From Carnobacterium gallinarum DSM 4847 (lineage in GTDB: Bacteria > Bacillota > Bacilli > Lactobacillales > Carnobacteriaceae), in NCBI RefSeq assembly GCF_000744375.1, contig NZ_JQLU01000005.1, positions 2,651,496 to 2,715,495 on the forward strand: a stretch of DNA of 64,000 nt, given 5' to 3'. Of this stretch, positions 34,883 to 44,198 are shown in pieces (position 1 is the stretch's first letter; the number at the start of each line of letters is the position of its first letter). A program made the translations under genes and the position numbers. Below the pieces are notes generated by a model. It did no database searches, was not told where the DNA came from, and saw only the letters and a list, made by a program, of their open reading frames with translations.

Positions 34883-35695
34883 ATGAAAAAACAGGCAATC
34901 GGCTTTATTGATTCAGGAGTAGGTGGTTTGACAGTTGTTAAAGAAGCGATGCGTCAACTCCCCAATGAATCTATTTATTATGTAGGCGATACGGCCCGCT
35001 GTCCATATGGTCCAAGGCCAGAGGAACAGGTGCGCCAGTTTACTTGGGAAATGACCCACTTTTTATTGGATAAAGATATCAAAATGTTAGTGATTGCATG
35101 TAACACAGCAACAGCAGCAGCATTGGAAGATATTAAAAAGAAATTAGCGATTCCTGTTATTGGTGTGATTTTACCAGGAAGTCGTGCAGCAATTAAAGCA
35201 ACTAATAGTAATTTAATCGGTATCATTGGAACCGCAGGAACTGTCAAAAGTAATATGTACCATGATATGATTCGCTCAAAAGATCGTTTGGCGAAAGTGT
35301 CTAGTTTAGCTTGTCCTAAGTTTGTGCCAATTGTAGAAAGTCATGAGTATAATAGTGCGATTGCGAAAAAAGTAGTAGCGGAAACATTAAAGCCGATGCA
35401 AAAAAAAGGTGTAGATACGTTGATTCTTGGCTGTACCCACTATCCGCTATTACGTCCGATTATTCAAAATGTGATGGGATCTGGGGTAACACTGATTGAT
35501 TCTGGTGCAGAGACAGTTAGTGAAGTGAGTACAATACTAGATTATTTTAATATTGCTGAAGATAGTAAAAGCAAGCTTTCTGTTGAACGCTGTTTTTATA
35601 CAACCGGATCGGCTCAAATGTTTAGAGAAATTGCTTCTGACTGGCTAGGTTTAGCTGAGATGGAAGTGGAAAATATTAAACTAGGACATGGCTAA
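34883..35695 (+). CDS. murI: glutamate racemase
   Basis: MurI (RacE) converts L- to D-glutamate for peptidoglycan. The 270-residue protein has [10 protein letters not shown] at 9-18, the catalytic cysteines Cys73 (ACNTATAA) and Cys184 (GCTHYPLL), and GDTARCPYG. It starts at ATG 34883 behind AGGGG. It leads a run with rph-rdgB and a phosphodiesterase gene, the same order as racE-rph-ysnA-ysnB in B. subtilis. The 286-nt upstream gap probably holds its promoter, but no clear one was found. Confidence 0.95.
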   Translation: MKKQAIGFIDSGVGGLTVVKEAMRQLPNESIYYVGDTARCPYGPRPEEQVRQFTWEMTHFLLDKDIKMLVIACNTATAAALEDIKKKLAIPVIGVILPGSRAAIKATNSNLIGIIGTAGTVKSNMYHDMIRSKDRLAKVSSLACPKFVPIVESHEYNSAIAKKVVAETLKPMQKKGVDTLILGCTHYPLLRPIIQNVMGSGVTLIDSGAETVSEVSTILDYFNIAEDSKSKLSVERCFYTTGSAQMFREIASDWLGLAEMEVENIKLGHG

Positions 35696-35768
35696 CAAAT
35701 CTATTTGTTAGCTAGTTAGTAATTTGGATAAATTATGAGAAACTAAATTGAAATGAGGAATTCACCAG

Positions 35769-37121
35769 ATGCGTAGTGATGGCAGACAATATGATGAAGG
35801 ACGTCAAGTAACAATTGAAACAAATTATTTAAAACACCCAGAAGGCTCTGTTTTGATTTCAGTAGGAGATACAAAGGTAATCTGTAATGCTACGTTAGAA
35901 GAAAGAGTACCGCCTTTTATGCGTGGTGAAGGGCGTGGTTGGGTAAATGCAGAATATAGTATGTTGCCTAGAGCTACGGAATCAAGATCTATTCGCGAAT
36001 CATCAAAAGGCAAAGTAAAAGGGCGCACCATGGAAATCCAACGTTTAATTGCACGTAGTTTACGTGCAGTTGTTGATCTAGAAATACTAGGTGAACGATC
36101 AATTATGGTAGATTGTGATGTTATTCAAGCGGACGGAGGTACACGGACAGCAAGCATAACAGGTGCATTTGTCGCCTTGCAATTAGCTGTTCAAAAGCTG
36201 TTAGACGCAGGTGAGTTAACTGAAAATCCAATTAAAGAAGGATTAGCTGCTATTAGTGTTGGAATTTTACCAGATGGAGAAGCTGTACTAGATTTGAATT
36301 ATCCAGAAGATAGTTCAGCAGCAGTGGATATGAATTTAGTTATGACTTCAAGCGGTCGTTTTGTTGAAATTCAAGGAACTGGAGAAGAAGCAACATTTAC
36401 AACGGAAGAATTAATGCAAATGTTAGCATTAGGAAAAAAAGGCATTCATGAGTTAATTCAGTTACAAAATACCGCTTTACGCCAAAGTGTGGATACATTG
36501 GTTCTACCAACGCATTCTGCTTCAGCAAAAGAAATTTTAATTGCTACAAATAATCCAGGGAAAGCGCGCGAATTTGATGCATTATTTGCTAAAAAAGGTT
36601 GGACTGTGAAAACATTATTGGACTATCCAGCAATTCCAGAAGTTGAAGAAACAGGTACGACTTTTGCTGAAAATGCGTTATTAAAAGCTGAAACTATTGC
36701 GAAACGTTTAAATATGCTTGTGTTAGCAGATGATTCTGGCTTAAAAGTGGATGCATTATCTGGACAACCAGGAGTGTACTCGGCTCGTTATGCAGGAGAA
36801 CCTAAAAGTGATGCTGCAAATAACGCCAAATTACTCCATGAATTAAGTTCGTTTAAACCAGAAGAAAAAACAGCTCAATTTCATTGTACGTTAGCTTTGG
36901 CAATGCCAGGTAAAGAAAGCTTAGTTGTATCAGGAGAAGTGGCTGGTTTGATTATTGCTATTCCAAGAGGCGCTAATGGTTTTGGTTATGATCCGTTATT
37001 TTATGTGCCAGAAATGAAAAAAACAATGGCGGAATTGGCTAGCGAAGAAAAAAATAAAATTAGCCATCGAGCAAAAGCATTGGTCAATCTAGAAAAAGTG
37101 TGGGATGATTGGATTAAATAA
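35769..37121 (+). CDS. fused RNase PH and RdgB-type XTP/dITP pyrophosphatase
   Basis: A 450-residue fusion. Residues 1 to about 245 are RNase PH, a phosphorolytic 3'-5' exoribonuclease acting on tRNA ends ([42 protein letters not shown]). Residues about 255-450 are a HAM1/RdgB pyrophosphatase that removes non-canonical purine triphosphates ([42 protein letters not shown]). The linker is about ten residues. In B. subtilis these are adjacent separate genes (rph, ysnA). No internal stop or frameshift is visible, so this is a genuine fusion, known in some Lactobacillales. Confidence 0.95.
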   Translation: MRSDGRQYDEGRQVTIETNYLKHPEGSVLISVGDTKVICNATLEERVPPFMRGEGRGWVNAEYSMLPRATESRSIRESSKGKVKGRTMEIQRLIARSLRAVVDLEILGERSIMVDCDVIQADGGTRTASITGAFVALQLAVQKLLDAGELTENPIKEGLAAISVGILPDGEAVLDLNYPEDSSAAVDMNLVMTSSGRFVEIQGTGEEATFTTEELMQMLALGKKGIHELIQLQNTALRQSVDTLVLPTHSASAKEILIATNNPGKAREFDALFAKKGWTVKTLLDYPAIPEVEETGTTFAENALLKAETIAKRLNMLVLADDSGLKVDALSGQPGVYSARYAGEPKSDAANNAKLLHELSSFKPEEKTAQFHCTLALAMPGKESLVVSGEVAGLIIAIPRGANGFGYDPLFYVPEMKKTMAELASEEKNKISHRAKALVNLEKVWDDWIK

Positions 37122-37144
37122 ACCATAAAAAAGAGGTGTTTTAA

Positions 37145-37660
37145 ATGAAAGTATTAGTTGTCAGTGACAATCATGGAGATCGTGACGTATTAGTTGATTT
37201 GATTCAAACTTATCAAGGAAAAGTCAATCAAATGTTTCATTGTGGAGACTCAGAACTACCATCAGATGATCCAATTTGGGAGCAGATGTTAAGTATTCGT
37301 GGCAATTGTGATTATGATTCAGCTTTTCCAACTTCTCGTGTGACTAAAGTTGATGGAGAAACGGTACTAACGGTTCATGGTCATTTACACGATGTAAAGT
37401 TTACAATGGATACCTTGATTTATGCCGCTAAAGAAGTAGGTGCTAGTTTTGCCTTTTTCGGTCATACACATGAATTAGGTGTAGAAATGGTGGATTCGAT
37501 TTTATTGTTAAATCCTGGAAGTATTTCTTTACCAAGAGGGCGCTTCAGTGGAACAAAAACTTATGCGATTATTGAAACGACTCCTGAGCTAATCCAAGTA
37601 ACTTATTATGATCGAAGTCATCAACCAGTTGACGGGTTGCATTTTGACTTTAAACGCTAA
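37145..37660 (+). CDS. YfcE/YsnB-like metallophosphoesterase
   Basis: A 171-residue calcineurin-like phosphoesterase of the YfcE/MJ0936 group. Metal ligand motifs are visible in order: SDNHGD, FHCGDSE, IRGNCD, TVHGH and FGHTH, then LNPGSIS. The position after rph-rdgB matches ysnB of B. subtilis. The physiological substrate is unknown; related enzymes act on phosphodiesters. It starts 23 nt after the fusion gene behind AAAAAGAGGTG. It ends the murI operon at a strong terminator. Confidence 0.88.
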   Translation: MKVLVVSDNHGDRDVLVDLIQTYQGKVNQMFHCGDSELPSDDPIWEQMLSIRGNCDYDSAFPTSRVTKVDGETVLTVHGHLHDVKFTMDTLIYAAKEVGASFAFFGHTHELGVEMVDSILLLNPGSISLPRGRFSGTKTYAIIETTPELIQVTYYDRSHQPVDGLHFDFKR

Positions 37661-37662
37661 TA

Positions 37663-37716
37663 AAAAGGGCTGGAAACAAAACGATTTTTTTAGTTTTGTT
37701 TTCAGTTCTTTTTTTA
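37663..37716 (+). terminator. intrinsic terminator of the murI-rph-ysnB-like operon
   Basis: AAGGGCTGGAAACAAAAC (from about 37665) pairs with GTTTTGTTTTCAGTTCTT with several G-U pairs. A T-run follows. Confidence 0.88.
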
Positions 37717-37741
37717 GTGATTTCTCTAATGGTGTCTGAAA

Positions 37742-37754
37742 ACATATGATATGT
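37742..37754. promoter_or_regulatory. 13-nt palindrome upstream of the endoglycosidase gene
   Basis: ACATATGATATGT is a perfect palindrome around a central G, about 25 nt upstream of the candidate -35. It may be an operator; the binding protein is unknown. Confidence 0.3.
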
Positions 37755-37778
37755 CATTAAAAAACTATAAAAATTACA

Positions 37779-37807
37779 TTTAGAATCATAGGATTATTTG
37801 ATATGCT
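37779..37807 (+). promoter_or_regulatory. candidate promoter of the endoglycosidase gene
   Basis: TTTAGA (37779-37784), a 17-nt spacer and extended -10 TGATATGCT (box 37802-37807). The expected start near 37814 gives an 80-nt leader. Confidence 0.5.
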
Positions 37808-37894
37808 AAAGAAAATTGGGGAATTCTGCAGAAAGGGGCCTTGGTTGTTGTTGGATGTTTTTAGGGAATTTATTTGAAAAAGGAGAGTTAACAT

Positions 37895-40800
37895 TTGATA
37901 TCTAAAGTAAAAAAAACACTTATTTGTTCATTTTTAACTGTAAGCGCTTTAACGTTAGCGATGACTATTCAATTGATGCCAGTAAAAGTACATGCTGAGG
38001 ATGGACCTAAAAGTACATTACAAACTGGAGATTCCGAACAAGCAATTCCAGAAATTAAAGAAAATCCTTATGCTTCACATTTTTTTCCAAAGGAATTACT
38101 GGAATGGGATGCACTGAAAGATGAAGATGCAATTCATAATCGTTCATCTGTACCGCTTAGAAAAAGAGTTCAAGGAGAGAAAACGAATCAAGATCAAAGT
38201 TTGGAAGCAAAAGTTGTTTCTTTGGCAATCACAAATCGAAACACAAGTGGAACCCCATCCCAAGGTAGCGGAGATAAGGCAGTTTATAATTTTAGCTATT
38301 GGCAATATGTGGATACGTTAGTTGCTTGGGCAGGTTCTGCCGGTGAAGGAATTATTGTGCCACCTAGTGGAGATGTGATTGATTCAGCTCATCAAAATGG
38401 TGTGCCAGTTCTAGGAACAGTCTTTTTTCCGCCAACTGCATATGGTGGAAAATCAGAGTGGGTGCAACAATTTGTTGTGAAAGATGCCGATGGAAACTTT
38501 CCAGTAGCAGATAAATTACTATTACTTGCTGATTATTATGGATTTGATGGTTGGTTTATTAATCAAGAAACACAAACAGATGCTACAACAGCTAAAGCCT
38601 TGCAAGAGCTTTTAGTCTATTTACAGCAACATAAGAAACCGGAACAAGATATAATGTGGTATGATTCGATGCTTGAAAGTGGAAATATTTCGTGGCAAGG
38701 TGCTTTAAATGATCGAAATAAAACTTTTTTTCAAAAAGATGCACAACAAGTAGCAGATACTATGTTTTTAGACTTTAACTGGAAAAATAACCCAAGTAAA
38801 TTAGATAGTTCGGCTAAAATGGCAACGGATCTAAATCGCTCACCGTATGATTTATTTGCTGGAATCGATGTACAAGCTCAAGGATTCAATACGTCTACTA
38901 AACCTAGTAGCCTTCTCCGCAATGGTCAACCGATAGTTTCATTAGGGTTGTATTGTCCTGACTGGACACTGCGGGATGGAGCTAATTATGATGTGAATAA
39001 ATATTGGGAAAATGAAGAAAAATTCTGGGTGAACTCAGCAGGAGATCCTCGTGATACTAGTATGGAGGCTAGTAAATGGCAAGGGATTTCTCGTTATTTT
39101 GTAGAAAAATCAGCTGTTACAAGTTTGCCTTTTGTAACGAATTTTAATGTTGGGAATGGCGATAATTTTTATCAAAATGGGCAGCTAGTAAAAGAGGGAG
39201 CCTATAATAATCGTAGCATTCAAGATATTATGCCAACGTATCGTTGGATTCTTGAGAATCAAGGAAATCAGCTAAGAGCAAGTATTGATTATAGTACGGC
39301 TTTTAATGGTGGTTCATCTATTGCGTTATCTGGTTCGACAGTCGAAAATGGCGAAACAACTGCCAAATTATATAAGAGCCAATTAGCCTTAACAGGTAAA
39401 GAAAAAGCAACTTTGGTTTATCAAGGAAAAGCGACACTTGAATTAGTCTTAGGTTTTACAGACGAGCCAACTAAATTAATCCCGTTATCTGGTGAAACAC
39501 AGGACGGCGATTGGCAGAAGCTTCAAGTTGACTTAAGCCCATATAAAGGAAAAACAATTGATACGATTTCTGTTAAAGTAATCAGTCAAGAAACAAAAAA
39601 AGAGACAAAGATTCAATTAGGACAGATTGAAATTGCGGATATGAATGAGATGACGGTTAGTCCGATTCAAAATTTAGAAATTGTTGGGCAGTCTATTGAA
39701 GAGGATTTATTTGCTAATTTACGCTTCAAGTGGACGTCAGCTGCTGAAAATACAAAGAGCTATAATCTTTATCAAGTTGCAGAAAATGGTGAGAAACAGT
39801 TAGTTGGAGTGAGTACTAATCAAGCGTATTTTGCGGCTAAGCAAAAACGTCCTAGTACAAATAGTCTTCATTATCAAGTAGTTCCAGTAGATTCATTAGG
39901 AAAGGAACATCTGACAGCAGCAGCGAATATTAATTTTACTTTTAATGCCTTGAAAGCACCAACAGCTGATTTTTCAGCGAATAAATCTTTTGTTAAAGTT
40001 GGTGAATCTATTGAATTAATGAGTCAATCAGCGCAATCTGCTGAAAAATTGACTTGGTTAATTGAAGGCGGAACACCAGAAAACGGTGAAGGTAAAAAAA
40101 TTCAGGTTCAATTTGCTAAGGCGGGAACGTATACGATTCGTTTAACTGCTAGTAATTCCGCAGGTGACACTGAAAAAGTCAAAGAAAATTATATTACAGT
40201 TTACGATGATCAATTTAAGGAACCTTTAGTTAATTTAGCTTTAGGTGCTGTAGCGACTGAAGCATCTGGTTACACGAATAAAAATGAATCCCCTAAGCAA
40301 GCTTTGGATGGTGATCTACTAACTAAATGGTGTGATAATGCCCATGATCAACCATGGATGAGTGTTGATTTAGGTAAGCCTGTTTCGATTGTTGGTTTTA
40401 AGCTTTATCATGCCGAAGCGGGTGGTGAGAATGCTGAATGGAATACGAGAGATTATGAAATTCTAGTTAGCCAAGATAATCAGAATTGGTCAGAAGTCGT
40501 TCATCAAGATAAAAATACGAAAGGCATAACGGAAGACTCAATTCCTTTAACAGAAGCACGTTATATTAAGTTGAAATTAAATAAAGCTGAGCAAACTGGT
40601 AAAGTAGCTCGCATTTATGATTTTGAAATTTGGGGTTATCAAAAAACTGGAATTGAAGTTGTGCCAAATCAAGAGGCACTTAGCCAACTCCGGAGTCAAT
40701 ACTATCAAACAAATGTGAATGAAGCTGAGTATACAGTAGCTAGTTTTACCGAATTAAAAGCGGCGCGAATAGAGGCTAAGCGTATTTTAGAGGTGAGTCA

Positions 40801-42670
40801 ATCTGTTCCATTAGGAGAAATTGAAGCAGCCATTCAACGACTAACTACAGCTTTTCAATCGTTAGTATCGGTACAAGATGAAGCCTATAAGAAATTAGCT
40901 GAGTTGATACAAGTCGCTGAAAAGATTGATGGAACGTTATATACAATCGAAAGTTATCAAAATTTACAAGAGAAATTAATCCAAGCCAAAGAATTGGTTC
41001 AACAGCCTAATTTGACGATTGCTGTGTTAGAGGCGCAATACAATCAGCTACAAAAGCAGTTAACTGATTTAACTTTAGTTGAAAGTAGCCCGGTAGAAGT
41101 TGCTAAAATAAAACTCAGAGAAGCGATTAAACAATTCAAAGAAGTCAATTCTGCCTTATATACACTAGAAAGTTATCAAAAACTCTCTGAACAAATAAGC
41201 TTTGCAGAAGAAATGTTAAAAGATTCTACAGCAACGTTACAAACTATTCAAATAACTACCGGAAAATTACAGCAGCTATTTGATGAGTTAGTAACACTTG
41301 AATCAGCTGATTTGACGCAAGCACTAACTAAATTACAACAACTTGTCAATAACGCTAAAGAGTTAACAGAAAGTCATTATACAATTGAAAGCTATGCAAA
41401 GATGACGACTCAATTAGAATTAGCCCAGGGAATCTTAACTATGGAAGAACCTCTATTATCGGAAGTTGAAGGAAGAGGGACAGCGTTACAAAAAGCTATT
41501 GATGAGTTAATTTCTACCGATTCAATGCTTGTTCAACAAATGAAGGACCAGTTAAATGAGATCTTAGAGCAAGCTAAAAAAGTCAATTCTTCCTTGTATA
41601 CAATGGCAAGCTATCAGGGACTTCAATTGGCTATAGCAGATGGAGAAAAACTAGTTAGTGATCCTTTATCGACAATTCAAGGTTTAGAATTTGCAAAAAT
41701 CAATATCCAACAAAGAATGGATCAATTGGTAACACTTGAAACTGCTGAAATTCAAGCGCTTCATAAAAAAATCAGCGCATATGTGGTTCTTGTGAAAGAG
41801 TTAAAAGAAACAGAGTATACTTCTGAAACATTTAAGCTTTTAACCAATCAGATTAAAGCAACTGAAGTCATTCTATTGAATCCAGCAAGTTCATTAAGTC
41901 AACTACAAGCGACTGAAAAAGAGTTAGAAACTGCAGTGGCACAATTAATCATGAAAAAAGAGGATCAACAACAAGAAAAAATAAATCAAGCTAGAATAAA
42001 ATTAAGCGAATTAATTACAACAGCAAAAAGTTATCAAGAAAATCACTATACAAGTGAGAGCTACCAAATTTTACAACAATCCGTTACAACAGCTGAAAGT
42101 CTTTTGGCAATGAGAAAAATAGCTACTTTGGGAGAACTTGAGGAAGCAATGGCAACTGTAACAGTAGCCATAAATAATCTGGTTCCTATAGAGGAAGGCA
42201 ATCGTCAAAAAGTGAAACTAGAAATTGCTGAATTATTACGTAAAGCTAAGCTAGCTATTAATCAAGAGCAAGAATTTACAAAAGAATCAATCCAGTCTCT
42301 GAAAGGAGCAATTGCTAAAACAGAAGAAATTATAGCGAACCCAGATGTTACGTATTCTGAGTTGGTGGCAACAAAAAATGATTTAGAACAAGCTTATACG
42401 GGGCTAACTCCAATGGTAGTTGAGAAAGAGGGAGATACCGAAAAAGAAGGAGTGAAACCAACAAATCCAGTAATTAGTATTCCAACAACAACAACGCCAC
42501 CTGTCCAACAATTCAATGCGCCTACCAATCCATCTTCAACCGAAAGCCAGTTTCCTAAAACTGGTGAGAAAACAAGCAACAGTATAGGAGCATCAGTGGG
42601 CTGGATTTTAATTTTGATTATCAGTGGAACCACTTTTTACAAGATTAAAAAACAAGAACCAATGAACTAA
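37895..42670 (+). CDS. LPXTG-anchored GH85 endo-beta-N-acetylglucosaminidase
   Basis: A 1591-residue surface enzyme expected to release N-glycans by cleaving the GlcNAc-GlcNAc core. In order: signal peptide (1-34); GH85 catalytic domain (about 90-430) with FDGWFINQET, where Asn223 and Glu225 match the family's catalytic Asn/Glu pair; a beta-rich part; a PKD-like domain (about 688-770); an F5/8-type C discoidin carbohydrate-binding domain (about 778-920); eight FIVAR-like helical repeats of about 70 residues (about 925-1505), each with a YT.ESY-like core; a Pro/Thr linker; and a sortase signal FPKTGE (1553-1558) with a hydrophobic tail and KIKKQ. It starts at TTG behind AAAGGAGAG. A cre-like site lies in codons 15-20. 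Confidence 0.93.
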   Translation: MISKVKKTLICSFLTVSALTLAMTIQLMPVKVHAEDGPKSTLQTGDSEQAIPEIKENPYASHFFPKELLEWDALKDEDAIHNRSSVPLRKRVQGEKTNQDQSLEAKVVSLAITNRNTSGTPSQGSGDKAVYNFSYWQYVDTLVAWAGSAGEGIIVPPSGDVIDSAHQNGVPVLGTVFFPPTAYGGKSEWVQQFVVKDADGNFPVADKLLLLADYYGFDGWFINQETQTDATTAKALQELLVYLQQHKKPEQDIMWYDSMLESGNISWQGALNDRNKTFFQKDAQQVADTMFLDFNWKNNPSKLDSSAKMATDLNRSPYDLFAGIDVQAQGFNTSTKPSSLLRNGQPIVSLGLYCPDWTLRDGANYDVNKYWENEEKFWVNSAGDPRDTSMEASKWQGISRYFVEKSAVTSLPFVTNFNVGNGDNFYQNGQLVKEGAYNNRSIQDIMPTYRWILENQGNQLRASIDYSTAFNGGSSIALSGSTVENGETTAKLYKSQLALTGKEKATLVYQGKATLELVLGFTDEPTKLIPLSGETQDGDWQKLQVDLSPYKGKTIDTISVKVISQETKKETKIQLGQIEIADMNEMTVSPIQNLEIVGQSIEEDLFANLRFKWTSAAENTKSYNLYQVAENGEKQLVGVSTNQAYFAAKQKRPSTNSLHYQVVPVDSLGKEHLTAAANINFTFNALKAPTADFSANKSFVKVGESIELMSQSAQSAEKLTWLIEGGTPENGEGKKIQVQFAKAGTYTIRLTASNSAGDTEKVKENYITVYDDQFKEPLVNLALGAVATEASGYTNKNESPKQALDGDLLTKWCDNAHDQPWMSVDLGKPVSIVGFKLYHAEAGGENAEWNTRDYEILVSQDNQNWSEVVHQDKNTKGITEDSIPLTEARYIKLKLNKAEQTGKVARIYDFEIWGYQKTGIEVVPNQEALSQLRSQYYQTNVNEAEYTVASFTELKAARIEAKRILEVSQSVPLGEIEAAIQRLTTAFQSLVSVQDEAYKKLAELIQVAEKIDGTLYTIESYQNLQEKLIQAKELVQQPNLTIAVLEAQYNQLQKQLTDLTLVESSPVEVAKIKLREAIKQFKEVNSALYTLESYQKLSEQISFAEEMLKDSTATLQTIQITTGKLQQLFDELVTLESADLTQALTKLQQLVNNAKELTESHYTIESYAKMTTQLELAQGILTMEEPLLSEVEGRGTALQKAIDELISTDSMLVQQMKDQLNEILEQAKKVNSSLYTMASYQGLQLAIADGEKLVSDPLSTIQGLEFAKINIQQRMDQLVTLETAEIQALHKKISAYVVLVKELKETEYTSETFKLLTNQIKATEVILLNPASSLSQLQATEKELETAVAQLIMKKEDQQQEKINQARIKLSELITTAKSYQENHYTSESYQILQQSVTTAESLLAMRKIATLGELEEAMATVTVAINNLVPIEEGNRQKVKLEIAELLRKAKLAINQEQEFTKESIQSLKGAIAKTEEIIANPDVTYSELVATKNDLEQAYTGLTPMVVEKEGDTEKEGVKPTNPVISIPTTTTPPVQQFNAPTNPSSTESQFPKTGEKTSNSIGASVGWILILIISGTTFYKIKKQEPMN
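37938..37952. promoter_or_regulatory. cre-like CcpA site inside the endoglycosidase gene
   Basis: CTGTAAGCGCTTTAA matches the cre consensus WTGNAANCGNWNNCW except at the first W and the C, with a palindromic AAGCGCTT core. It sits in the first 20 codons, about 125 nt after the predicted transcription start. This is a common place for roadblock repression by CcpA, which is encoded at 49021. Confidence 0.55.
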
Positions 42671-42672
42671 TT

Positions 42673-42718
42673 AAAAAACATGAATGAAGGCAATGATGCT
42701 TTGATTCATGTTTTTTAT
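42673..42718 (+). terminator. intrinsic terminator after the endoglycosidase gene
   Basis: AAAAAACATGAAT pairs with ATTCATGTTTTTT, with an inner AAGGCA/TGCTTT stem and one internal mismatch. The T-run forms part of the arm. Confidence 0.85.
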
Positions 42719-42855
42719 ACGTACGTGAATAGTTGAACAAATCATTAAGCTTTTATTAAAATTAAAATTTTGATTCGTAAGACTACTTTTTTATGTGTGA
42801 ATAACGTAAAATAGAAGAGGAACTATTTATTGACTCTAAGGAGGAACTGTTAGAC

Positions 42856-43329
42856 ATGATAGGTAAAGAAATTGGCGAAATGCTACTTGAAAATAAAGAA
42901 GGATTTTTAATTCCAGCTGAAACGGTAGCCCATGTTCAAGTAAATAACCACTTGGATCACGCGTTATTGGTGCTAACGAAAATTCGCTATTCCGTAATTC
43001 CAGTATTAGATAACGAGTATCGTATTAAAGGATTAATTTCAATGCCGATGGTGATTGATGCGATTATGGGTCTTGAAGAAATTAATTTTGATAAATTAAG
43101 TGACATCTGTGTGCATGAAGTTATGCAAACTGATTTTCCGATTGTGCATAATCCCTATGATTTAGAAGAGGTTTTGCATTTATTAGTGAATCACGCTTTT
43201 CTTTGTGTAGCTAGTGAAGATGGAAGTTTTACAGGAATCGTTACTAGGCGTGAACTATTAAAAGCAACCAATCGAATTGCTCATGAATTTGAAAATGAAT
43301 TCGATGTCTTAAAAAAAGTTAAAAAGTAA
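42856..43329 (+). CDS. cbpB: CBS-domain protein, CbpB/YkuL-like
   Basis: A 157-residue protein made of two CBS motifs (about 18-75 and 85-140) without a catalytic domain. It resembles CbpB (YkuL), which in Listeria and B. subtilis binds c-di-AMP and stimulates the (p)ppGpp synthetase Rel; both are established for the family, not shown here. ykuL lies next to ykuQR (dapH, dapL) in B. subtilis, matching the order here. AAGGAGG lies about 10 nt before the ATG. A -10-like TAAAAT at 42807 is the best promoter hint. Confidence 0.82.
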   Translation: MIGKEIGEMLLENKEGFLIPAETVAHVQVNNHLDHALLVLTKIRYSVIPVLDNEYRIKGLISMPMVIDAIMGLEEINFDKLSDICVHEVMQTDFPIVHNPYDLEEVLHLLVNHAFLCVASEDGSFTGIVTRRELLKATNRIAHEFENEFDVLKKVKK

Positions 43330-43409
43330 GCATAAAAGAATTCATTTTTTCGTTAGAATTTGTTATTCTTATAAAGGACTATTGAAAAGTAGGTCAGAAG
43401 GAGTGGTTC

Positions 43410-44114
43410 ATGATGGATGCAAACGAAATTATTAAATTTATTGCAGATAGTAAGAAGAAAACACCTGTAAAGGTTTACCTTAAAGGAAGTCTAAAAGAAC
43501 TAACTTTCCCTGAAACAATCCAAAATTTTACGAATTGTAAATCAGGTGTATTATTTGGTGACTGGCAAGATGTAGAGCCATTTTTGAAAGAAAATAGTAC
43601 TCTTATTTTAGATTACGTTGTTGAAAATGATCGTCGTAATTCAGCAGTTCCATTAGTCGATACAAAACCATTAAATGCTCGTATTGAACCTGGTGCGATT
43701 ATTCGAGATCAAGTTGAAATTGGCAATCAAGCAGTTATTATGATGGGGGCATTAATTAATATTGGTGCGATTGTTGGCGAAAATACGATGATTGATATGG
43801 GTGCAGTTCTAGGTGGACGTGCTACAGTTGGAAAAAATTGTCATATCGGTGCGGGTGCTGTTTTAGCTGGTGTTGTTGAGCCTGCTAGTGCACAACCAGT
43901 TGTGATTGAAGATGATGTTTTAATTGGAGCAAATGCGGTTGTTTTAGAAGGCATTCGCGTTGGCAAAGGAGCAGTTGTTGCGGCGGGTTCAATCGTTGTT
44001 AGCGATGTAGCACCTTATACGGTTGTTGCTGGTGTTCCAGCTAAAAAAATTAAAGATATTGATGAAAAAACAAAAAGTAAAACAGGCTTAATTGATGAGC
44101 TACGTAAACTTTAA
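43410..44114 (+). CDS. dapH: tetrahydrodipicolinate N-acetyltransferase
   Basis: DapH acetylates tetrahydrodipicolinate with acetyl-CoA in the acetylase branch of diaminopimelate and lysine synthesis. The 234-residue protein has an N-terminal alpha/beta part and a left-handed beta helix with hexapeptide repeats ([39 protein letters not shown]). It ends [16 protein letters not shown], typical of YkuQ. ATG 43410 and ATG 43413 are both possible; AAGGAG at 43398-43403 suits either. Confidence 0.94.
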   Translation: MMDANEIIKFIADSKKKTPVKVYLKGSLKELTFPETIQNFTNCKSGVLFGDWQDVEPFLKENSTLILDYVVENDRRNSAVPLVDTKPLNARIEPGAIIRDQVEIGNQAVIMMGALINIGAIVGENTMIDMGAVLGGRATVGKNCHIGAGAVLAGVVEPASAQPVVIEDDVLIGANAVVLEGIRVGKGAVVAAGSIVVSDVAPYTVVAGVPAKKIKDIDEKTKSKTGLIDELRKL

Positions 44115-44150
44115 GATGTCAATAAAAGTAGTTGTTGAATTAAATTTTAA

Positions 44151-44180
44151 GCCATCTCTGTATTAGAGATGGCTTTTTTT
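44151..44180 (+). terminator. strong intrinsic terminator between dapH and dapL
   Basis: GCCATCTCT (44151-44159) pairs perfectly with AGAGATGGC (44165-44173), five-base loop, T7 tail. The dapL ribosome site AAGGAG begins only 3-4 nt after the T-run, leaving no room for a separate promoter. Confidence 0.92.
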
Positions 44181-44198
44181 GAAAAGGAGTGGTTCACT

